Assembly: GCA_012964265.1 (NCBI GenBank)
Contig: DTUH01000294.1
Span: 1-6,595 of the forward strand
DNA: 6,595 bases
Source: Candidatus Lambdaproteobacteria bacterium
GTDB taxonomy: Bacteria > SAR324 > NAC60-12
Direction: 5' to 3'
Positions within the stretch are counted from its first letter, which is position 1, and the number at the start of each line of letters is the position of its first letter. Both the position numbers and the translations under genes were made by a program. Shown piece by piece: positions 1-5,364 of this stretch. The notes under the pieces are model-generated. The model was not told the origin of the DNA. It searched no databases and was given only the letters and a program-made list of their open reading frames with translations.

Positions 1-514
1 TTAATGAACAAAGCTCAATAGTAAGCAATATAGCCGCTTCCTCCGGATGTCCTTCCAAATAATCGGCAACTCGGGCAACTCCTGCAGTTCCAGCCAGACA
101 GCCCAAACCAAACAATGGAACCCTCTTCAAATCCTGTGCAAAGGCAATTCTGTTCATCAAGCGTGCTTCCAATGATGGCACAGTCACTCCGGTACTGGTT
201 GTACTCATCAGCATTTGAATTTCTTCCGGAGGCAAGTTGGATTTTTCCAGTAAATCATTAATAACCTCCTCGCCCAAATCAAGAGCCACTTTCAGCCACG
301 CACGGTTGCAGTCCGCAAAACCGTCCAGCTTGTAATATTCTGCCATGGGTAAAGCCAGATAGCGGCCTTCAACAGTTACTGCTTTCTGCAGACGGTCAAA
401 GATCGCAACATCCAAACCTTTTTTAATCCACACTGCTCTCAACGCAGAACTTATTTCTTCTTGAGAATGATAATGTCTTGGGAAAGCTGTGGCGGCGCTG
501 ATAATATGAGGCAT
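1..514 (-). CDS. Type III polyketide synthase (chalcone/stilbene synthase family), N-terminal part, cut by the window edge
   Basis: Homodimeric ketosynthase that extends an acyl starter with malonyl-CoA and cyclises it to a pyrone or resorcinol; cytosolic. Only 171 complete codons lie in the window, and the frame is still open at base 1, so the C-terminal half, with the family's catalytic His and Asn, is outside. The protein starts MPHIISAATAFPRHY, the usual N-terminus of bacterial members. Residues 102-113 (LMSTTSTGVTVP) and 134-146 (LFGLGCLAGTAGV) match the family, with Cys139 the expected nucleophile; the last visible residues, TIELCSL, fit the conserved strand after it. ATG at 514 is chosen because the family N-terminus begins just there; the upstream ttacttctcccc holds no Shine-Dalgarno. 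It lies 81 bases after the ACP stop on the same strand, so it is probably co-transcribed with the ACP and ketosynthase, and an acyl-ACP starter is plausible. The family is a confident call; product and starter are unknown. Confidence 0.88.
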   Translation of the reverse strand, partial: MPHIISAATAFPRHYHSQEEISSALRAVWIKKGLDVAIFDRLQKAVTVEGRYLALPMAEYYKLDGFADCNRAWLKVALDLGEEVINDLLEKSNLPPEEIQMLMSTTSTGVTVPSLEARLMNRIAFAQDLKRVPLFGLGCLAGTAGVARVADYLEGHPEEAAILLTIELCSL

Positions 515-595
515 GGGGAGAAGTAATTTTTTTAGGGAAATATTTATTGAACCAGGTCAGACTTCACGGTCTAATTATTTTTGAAATCAACCCTC

Positions 596-850
596 TTATA
601 CATGCATTCGTTCTGCTAAATGATCCACAATATCTGATACTTGCTGCATTTCAAGGACAGTTTCTATATCGGCTTCAACTTTAAACTCATCTTCCAGGGC
701 CATAATAATGTTCATGGCATCAAGAGAGACTATATCCAAATCATCACGCAAATTCATTCCTTCATTTAGATCACCAGATTTCAAACCCATTTCCTTTGCA
801 ATTGTTTCAAGGCAGGTTTGTTCAATTTCTTTACGTGTTATGGTTTCCAT
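596..850 (-). CDS. Acyl carrier protein, discrete, with an altered phosphopantetheine site (VSL instead of DSL)
   Basis: Small acidic 84-residue protein of the ACP family, which carries acyl chains on a 4'-phosphopantetheine arm. The helix II region reads DDLDIVSLDAMNIIMALEDEF-like across residues 36-56, and Ser42 is the expected attachment serine. The residue before it, normally Asp in the DSL motif, is Val41 (codon GTC, one base from GAC), and the usual Gly at 39 is Asp. The remaining helix II (LDAMNIIMALEDEF) and the C-terminal helix (VSDIVDHLAERM) are canonical, so the fold should be intact. The ATG at 850 lies inside the end of the ketosynthase gene (13-base overlap), implying translational coupling; the preceding gtcattaaaaa has no Shine-Dalgarno. 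Because it sits between a ketosynthase and a type III PKS, it is probably a pathway ACP and not the housekeeping AcpP. Whether a phosphopantetheinyl transferase accepts VSL cannot be told from sequence. Confidence 0.9.
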   Translation of the reverse strand: METITRKEIEQTCLETIAKEMGLKSGDLNEGMNLRDDLDIVSLDAMNIIMALEDEFKVEADIETVLEMQQVSDIVDHLAERMHV

Positions 851-2085
851 TTTTTAATGACAAGTACGGCATTACTTCCGCCAAATGCGAAAGAATTTGA
901 AAGTGCTGCTTCAATATTCAGTTTCCGGGCATAATTCGGAACGGGGTCAATGTCACATTCTGGATCCGGGTCGATACAATTGAGAGTTGGAGGAGCACAG
1001 TCATTCTGCACTGCCAGTATAGTAGCCAAGGCTTCCAATGCAGAGGAAGCCCCCATTGCGTGTCCAAGCTGTGATTTGTTTGAACTTACAGCCAATGATG
1101 AAGCACGATTTCCGAAAACTCGGTGAATAGCCCGGCATTCAAGCGGATCATTAAGACGGGTTCCTGTTCCGTGTGCATTTATATAGCCGATGGAATCCGG
1201 AGATATTTCAGCATCTTCCAGAGCTAATTTCATTGCTTTTGCTACTCCTTTTTCATCCGGATTAGTCAAACTTGTTGCATCACAGTTTGAACCAAATCCT
1301 GCGATTTCACCAAATATTTCTGCATTTCTTGTTTCAGCTGACTCCAATGATTCCAGAACTAGAACTGCAGCACCTTCAGCGAGGACAAAACCGCTACGAT
1401 TTTTTTCAAAAGGACGACATGCAGATTCTGGTGTTTTATTATATTTACGTGAAAGCACACCCAGAGCATCCCATGCCCGGAGAATCCCGTAAGTTACCGG
1501 AGCTTCTGCAGCGCCGCAAACAACTGCACGCAAACTGCCCTCGCGAATCCACTCAAACGCCTGTCCTATTGCATTTCCTCCGGAAGAGCATGCGGTATTA
1601 AGTGTAATATTCTTACCGCGTATTCCCATTCGAATAGCAATTGCCGAAGACAGCGCACTATTCATAATGCGGGGGATAGTGTAAGCGTCAATCGGTCGTT
1701 CTACCTTTCCGGCAAAAAGTGCATCGTAAGCTATTGCATAAGAAGTGATTCCACCCACACCGGTACCCATGAGCACACCAACTTCTCCTGAACCTGCATC
1801 CAGTTTCTGCATTTCGGCTTCTTCAACTGCCTGTGTTGCCGCAACCAGACCCATCTGTGTAAATCGCTCATAGCTTTTTTTTTCACGATGATTAAAATGT
1901 GTATCAGGATCAAAATCTTGAACCATGCCTGCAATTTGACAGGATGCCCTTGAAACATCAAAATCCGTGATTTGTCTGACTCCTGAAATACCATCACGGA
2001 GACCTGTCCAATATTCCGTGACGGTACTGCCGACTGGAGAAACTACACCTCTGCCTGTCACCACAACTCGTATTTTAGTTTTCAA
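838..2085 (-). CDS. Beta-ketoacyl-ACP synthase, FabF (KAS II) type
   Basis: Condensing enzyme that joins an acyl thioester to malonyl-ACP with loss of CO2; cytosolic. At 415 residues it has the usual FabF length. The catalytic triad is complete: Cys166 in LNTACSSGG, His305 in NAHGTGT and His342 in SNKSQLGHAMGA, with Lys337 also present. The N-terminal VVVTGRGVVSPVG (7-19) and the C-terminal gatekeeper loop FAFGGSN (399-405) are standard, so it should be active and not a chain-length-factor homologue. The start is taken as TTG at 2085, because it places the VTG motif at the normal distance and no in-frame ATG or GTG lies between it and the upstream stop at 2107-2109; a GGA eight bases before it is a weak Shine-Dalgarno. 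Two ATGs just upstream (2098 and 2093) are out of frame. The gene overlaps the ACP by 13 bases, and a candidate promoter lies about 40 bases upstream. The neighbours suggest a role in secondary lipid or polyketide synthesis. A housekeeping FabF is less likely, since fabD, fabG and fabH are absent from the window. Confidence 0.93.
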   Translation of the reverse strand: MKTKIRVVVTGRGVVSPVGSTVTEYWTGLRDGISGVRQITDFDVSRASCQIAGMVQDFDPDTHFNHREKKSYERFTQMGLVAATQAVEEAEMQKLDAGSGEVGVLMGTGVGGITSYAIAYDALFAGKVERPIDAYTIPRIMNSALSSAIAIRMGIRGKNITLNTACSSGGNAIGQAFEWIREGSLRAVVCGAAEAPVTYGILRAWDALGVLSRKYNKTPESACRPFEKNRSGFVLAEGAAVLVLESLESAETRNAEIFGEIAGFGSNCDATSLTNPDEKGVAKAMKLALEDAEISPDSIGYINAHGTGTRLNDPLECRAIHRVFGNRASSLAVSSNKSQLGHAMGASSALEALATILAVQNDCAPPTLNCIDPDPECDIDPVPNYARKLNIEAALSNSFAFGGSNAVLVIKKWKP

Positions 2086-2124
2086 TTTGACATTCCATGA
2101 TACGAGTTAAAACCGATAGTATCA

Positions 2125-2159
2125 CAAAATTATATATGATTACATCATAGTTTTGTAAA
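2125..2159 (-). promoter_or_regulatory. Candidate promoter of the ketosynthase-ACP-PKS unit, overlapping an interrupted inverted repeat
   Basis: On the minus strand, TTTACA (2159-2154) is followed 17 bases later by TATATA and 19 bases later by a perfect TATAAT (2134-2129), a plausible sigma-70 arrangement. The same bases also contain TAATTTTG (2132-2125), an exact fit to the Bacteroidota -7 consensus TAnnTTTG, although no clear -33 TTTG lies at the right distance. Transcription would start near 2120, leaving a leader of about 35 bases before the TTG start. An interrupted inverted repeat overlaps it: ACAAAA (2124-2129) with TTTTGT (2151-2156), and inside these TATGAT (2135-2140) with ATCATA (2144-2149) around TAC, which would be suitable for a repressor. 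There is no T-run after it, so it does not look like a terminator of the upstream gene. Confidence 0.4.
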
Positions 2160-2223
2160 AACATTTATGCAGTCCAAGAGGTATTTAGAACAAACTCATG
2201 TCCCACTTTCTGTAACAATGAGG

Positions 2224-3630
2224 TCACAGGCTTAACTGCTCATTGACAGCATTAAGACCTGAACGAAGGCCTTCCTCTATCACAGGATGATAGAACGGCA
2301 TTTCAAGAATATGCGGAATTGTCATTTTCTGCTGGTGTGCCCATGACAGAAGATGTGCCAAGTGCTCAGCCTGCGGGCCTATAAATTCACTACCGAGAAA
2401 AAGACCGGAGCTTCGGTCTGCATAAATGTGCATCAATCCTTTGTTTTTGAGAATCACTCTGCTACGTCCCTGACCTTCAAAAGATATTTTTCCTACAACC
2501 ACATTTTCCTGTCCCTCCAATTCTTTCCATGATTGTCCGACAAGGGCAATTTGAGGATCACAAAAAACAATTGCCAACGGAGACCGCCGCTGCCCGGGTT
2601 TAATTTCCGGAAAACGTCCGGCATTGTCACCCGCAATGAAACCCTCATCCGCGGCCTCATGCAGCAGCGGCAATATGTTATTTACATCACCGGCAATAAA
2701 TATAGATGAGTTGCCGCATTGCATTGTTGCAGGATCAAAGACTGGAACTCCTCTTGAATCCAATTCAAGACTGGTATTGTCCAATCCAAAACCTTTGAGG
2801 TTTGGCGAACGCCCTGTTGCGGCCAGGATATAATCAAAATTTTCCGTCTTTTCAATTCCATCTTCACGATCAACAAACCGAATCCTGATATGATCAGCCT
2901 CACGTTGCATTCCACGCACATTGGCTTTTGTATCCAGGCGAAATTCTGCTTGAAAAACCCTAACCGCATAATCCCTGATTACTTGATCGCTAAGCGGTTT
3001 GAGTGAACCGGAACGTCCAAACAACCTGATGCGAACTCCAAGCCGATGCAAGGCTTGTCCAAGCTCAAGTCCAATCACACCCGGACCAAAAACTGCGACC
3101 GATTCCGGAAGTGTTTCCCATTCGAAAATATCATCATTAACTATCAGTCGGTCACCAAGCCCTTCAAACATTGGCATGATTGTTGGTGAAGAACCGGTTG
3201 CAATCACTACTGTTTTTGCTTCAATTTTTGAGTCACCTACCTGCAGGGTATGGTCATCGAGGAAAGTGGCGTGGTTACGGACATGGTGTTTTTCTTCAAT
3301 ACTTTCAACACCTTCTAGCACAAATCCAACAAAGCGATCACGTTCTCTATGAACTCGTCCCATTACCTCTTCCCCGTTAATTGTGGGTTTTGAGGTATGA
3401 ACACCAAATCCTGCAGCTGCTTCTACTGAATGTGCTGCTTCAGCAGCAGCAATTAACAGTTTACTGGGCATACAACCTACTCGTGCGCAAGTTGTTCCAT
3501 AGGTCCCACCTTCGATTAGTACAACATTTTCAGTATGTTTTCGTGCAGCACGAAAAGCAGGAAGTCCTGCTGATCCTGCACCAATGACTGCGACATCTAC
3601 CTGACGAGTGGTATGTTGTGAATTTTTCAT
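2224..3630 (-). CDS. FAD-dependent pyridine nucleotide-disulfide oxidoreductase, dihydrolipoamide dehydrogenase-like
   Basis: Class I flavoprotein disulfide reductase of 468 residues, the normal length. In order: FAD-binding GAGSAG (17-22), redox-active disulfide CARVGC (Cys48 and Cys53, the C-x4-C of class I), IATGSSP (143-149), NAD(P)-binding GPGVIG (182-187), second FAD motif FIAGDVN (311-317), and the dimerisation domain with the catalytic pair His448 and Glu452/Glu453 in HPVIEEG. All catalytic parts are present, so it should be active. The end of the second strand of the NAD(P) domain reads LFGRSGSL (203-210). The acidic residue that gives NADH preference in classical lipoamide dehydrogenases is absent and Arg206 is present, as in NADPH users such as glutathione and mercuric reductases. 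No 2-oxoacid dehydrogenase E1 or E2 gene is nearby, so an E3 role is unsupported and the disulfide substrate is unknown. The ATG at 3630 puts the FAD motif at the usual place; gga four bases before it is at best a weak Shine-Dalgarno. It may or may not be co-transcribed with the ketosynthase 138 bp downstream. Confidence 0.9.
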   Translation of the reverse strand: MKNSQHTTRQVDVAVIGAGSAGLPAFRAARKHTENVVLIEGGTYGTTCARVGCMPSKLLIAAAEAAHSVEAAAGFGVHTSKPTINGEEVMGRVHRERDRFVGFVLEGVESIEEKHHVRNHATFLDDHTLQVGDSKIEAKTVVIATGSSPTIMPMFEGLGDRLIVNDDIFEWETLPESVAVFGPGVIGLELGQALHRLGVRIRLFGRSGSLKPLSDQVIRDYAVRVFQAEFRLDTKANVRGMQREADHIRIRFVDREDGIEKTENFDYILAATGRSPNLKGFGLDNTSLELDSRGVPVFDPATMQCGNSSIFIAGDVNNILPLLHEAADEGFIAGDNAGRFPEIKPGQRRSPLAIVFCDPQIALVGQSWKELEGQENVVVGKISFEGQGRSRVILKNKGLMHIYADRSSGLFLGSEFIGPQAEHLAHLLSWAHQQKMTIPHILEMPFYHPVIEEGLRSGLNAVNEQLSL

Positions 3631-3672
3631 AAAGTCCGTGATAGATTGAAGTTTAGATTATTGATTGACTTG

Positions 3673-3682
3673 ATTACGTAAT
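3673..3682. repeat. Perfect 10-bp palindrome ATTACGTAAT, possible operator
   Basis: The sequence equals its own reverse complement. It lies 42 to 51 bases upstream of the ATG of the disulfide reductase gene, where an operator or activator site would be expected, and overlaps the second copy of a tandem TTGATT. A 10-mer palindrome can arise by chance in AT-rich DNA, so its role is only suggested by its position. Confidence 0.35.
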
Positions 3683-3765
3683 GTTTTATCACTAGAATGC
3701 AAAAAAAACATTGAAGCGGACAAGTTTGAGCAATGAATAATTTTTTTTTGGATCAGAAAACAGTC

Positions 3766-3801
3766 GGTTTAATCGGCCTTTTCTTTCAATTCGATTTAAC
3801 C
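3766..3801. repeat. Imperfect inverted repeat GGTTTAATCG / CGATTTAACC
   Basis: Two 10-base arms (3766-3775 and 3792-3801) are complementary except at one central position and are separated by 16 pyrimidine-rich bases. There is no T-run at a terminator position on either strand. It lies about 70 bases before the earliest start of the transglycosylase and about 140 bases before the reductase gene, so a binding site serving either divergent gene is possible. Confidence 0.35.
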
Positions 3802-3870
3802 TGAACAGCACTACTGTTTCAAGGTGAATCAATGTTTTTTGTATCTTTGACTTAATTATCTTGAAAAACT

Positions 3871-5331
3871 TTGAAATACAAATTTTTAAGATTAGCCGTA
3901 CATACCAGGCAGAACCAACGTTATCATCAGTTAATACTGATTTTGAATGCATTGAGGCATCCAGTATTGCTGCCTGTTGTGTATATATTTTTCTTTATCC
4001 TTTTACTGACTCTGCCTGAAAAAACACCCCCTTCATATTTTCCTAATTATTACTTGCCTTTAGAGATGCAACCGGAAATATTATCTTCTGTTGCTGATGA
4101 ACTTATAGGACTCGATTATCCTGCAAGATCAGGAAAACCTTTAGAAATCTTGCAGTTTCCACTGCATTTAAGCTCAATCCAGTTAATGCAGACTGTCAGG
4201 AATATGCATAAATCCTACTTTGAGAAGAAGAATATTAAACACTTCAATGAAAGTATGCGCAGGATTTTTATGATCTTTATTCAGTTCGAATCAATCAGCA
4301 GATTACGCTTCAATCGCGGAACTGGACGTCTGTTTTCTCAAAAAGATTTAGAAGGCCTGGCAGACCACTTCATTAACAGTCGCTGGTATCGTGAGGCACT
4401 TAAAATATTATCTACAAACAATACATACGGTTTTTCTGAGGAGCGTTTACTCCGGGTTTTGATCTCAATTCAGGCTGCAGCTCATTTTTTTGAAGTTCCA
4501 TACCCGGCTCTGTTTTGTTTGTTTTTTCAAGAATCAAAATTTGACTTCATGGCCAACAGCGCGACTGGCGCAAAAGGAATCGGCCAACTCACCAGCATTG
4601 CGTTACGCGAAGTGCGACGTTTACGGAGTTTTTCAGCAAAAGAGTTGTTAATGCAAAGAACAGCGGAATATTTGAATCAAGTTTATACCGACCCTCAAAT
4701 TCAAATATGGCTTCAAAATCTCGGCTTCAATATTGATTTACCAAAAATTTCACCTATACCGGAAAACATTGAATTTACACGAATTACCTCTGCTTTCATG
4801 CGGGAAGTCGGCAAAAAACTTGTCAACGACGGTCATGCATATGGAGAAAATACCAGCTTACTGTGGTACCTGAGCAGAAAAATTAGACGCGGTAGAATTC
4901 TCCCCTTACGTTATGCGCACATGCATAAAATTTTTTCAGAAATGCTGGCAGATCAATATGCAATTTCACCCGCAAGCACATATAATATTGAAACAAATAT
5001 TCTTGCGTCCACAATGCTCTTCAGCCACTATTACCGCTATCAATGGGGCAAAAACAAAAAGAAATTCGATATTTCAGCGGATGCAAGGGTCATCCTGGCC
5101 GCAGCTGCATATAATCATGGACAAACTGGAATGCGTCGTTTTTTAATTAATCTTAAACAAGAATTTCCAATGCTCGATTTCAAAATACTTTCTGCAAAAA
5201 AATTTAGGATTCTGTTTACTACCCGTCGACTTTCCCGTGCACTGCAACGTCCTTTTTACAAGATCCGTGAAGCTTCCAGACATGTCCGGCATGTTATGAA
5301 TTGTGCAGGGAAAAGTCCGTTATTATCCTGA
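3871..5331 (+). CDS. Membrane-anchored lytic transglycosylase, SLT (GH23-like) domain split by a large insertion
   Basis: Predicted peptidoglycan lytic transglycosylase of 486 residues, cleaving MurNAc-GlcNAc bonds in the periplasm. One hydrophobic segment (about 31-49, LLPVVYIFFFILLLTL) would act as signal anchor. Residues 50-200 are unassigned. The SLT core begins around 205: FFQESKF with catalytic Glu221, then NSATGAKGIGQL (229-240). The second half, NI at 372-373 and AAAYNHG (411-417), follows only after about 130 residues, whereas the family normally has about 25-30, so roughly 100 residues are inserted. The Gly normally after NI is replaced (NIETN). The tail (443-475) is rich in Arg, Lys and His. 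The start is uncertain: a stop lies at 3862-3864, there is no in-frame ATG before Met65, and 3871 is a TTG without Shine-Dalgarno. TTG at 3943 or 3952 would keep the membrane segment and give a more typical short signal anchor. The gene is divergent from the reductase and convergent with the ABC exporter, so it is probably monocistronic. Confidence 0.78.
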   Translation: MKYKFLRLAVHTRQNQRYHQLILILNALRHPVLLPVVYIFFFILLLTLPEKTPPSYFPNYYLPLEMQPEILSSVADELIGLDYPARSGKPLEILQFPLHLSSIQLMQTVRNMHKSYFEKKNIKHFNESMRRIFMIFIQFESISRLRFNRGTGRLFSQKDLEGLADHFINSRWYREALKILSTNNTYGFSEERLLRVLISIQAAAHFFEVPYPALFCLFFQESKFDFMANSATGAKGIGQLTSIALREVRRLRSFSAKELLMQRTAEYLNQVYTDPQIQIWLQNLGFNIDLPKISPIPENIEFTRITSAFMREVGKKLVNDGHAYGENTSLLWYLSRKIRRGRILPLRYAHMHKIFSEMLADQYAISPASTYNIETNILASTMLFSHYYRYQWGKNKKKFDISADARVILAAAAYNHGQTGMRRFLINLKQEFPMLDFKILSAKKFRILFTTRRLSRALQRPFYKIREASRHVRHVMNCAGKSPLLS

Positions 5332-5364
5332 TGCTTAAAGCAAACTAAAAGGCGAAGACTTTTC

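Larger units (their letters stand above)
3631..3870. other. Divergent AT-rich intergenic region between the disulfide reductase and the lytic transglycosylase
   Basis: These 240 bases must hold control signals for both divergent genes. Visible items are a tandem TTGATT (3661-3666 and 3670-3675), a perfect palindrome at 3673-3682, an A8 run (3701-3708), a T9 run (3741-3749), an imperfect inverted repeat at 3766-3801 and a small hairpin AACAG-cacta-CTGTT (3804-3818). For the plus-strand gene the best promoter-like elements are TTGACT at 3847 with no good -10, or TTTG (3846-3849) with AAACTTTG (3866-3873), one base off the Bacteroidota -7 consensus. No convincing promoter was found for the reductase gene on the minus strand. 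No credible gene is seen: the 86-codon minus-strand frame here is rich in Lys, Phe and Ile and overlaps the transglycosylase. Confidence 0.5.

Noticed and set aside
557..574. Hairpin (six pairs with one G-U in minus-strand RNA, loop CGTGAA) between the ACP and PKS genes
   Set aside because: It is not followed by a T-run on the minus strand, so it is no intrinsic terminator; it could be a processing site but nothing shows that.
1190..1601. Plus-strand frames opposite the ketosynthase gene
   Set aside because: They are antisense shadows of a gene with a full set of catalytic motifs and show no domain of their own.
2224..3630. Calling the flavoprotein the E3 subunit of pyruvate or 2-oxoglutarate dehydrogenase
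   Set aside because: No E1 or E2 genes are in the window and the NAD(P) motif differs from classical E3; only the broader family is supported.
3701..3749. T9 run (plus strand) or T8 run (minus strand) as terminator tails
   Set aside because: No stable GC-containing stem precedes either run, and no gene ends upstream of them in the matching orientation.
3692..3952. Minus-strand 86-codon reading frame in the divergent intergenic region
   Set aside because: The product is a Lys/Phe/Ile-rich sequence with no recognisable motif, it passes through homopolymer runs, and it overlaps the start of the transglycosylase.
5347..5363. AAAAG-GCGAAGA-CTTTT hairpin between the convergent genes as a shared terminator
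   Set aside because: The stem is only five pairs with one G-C, too weak to support a terminator call, although the position would suit one.
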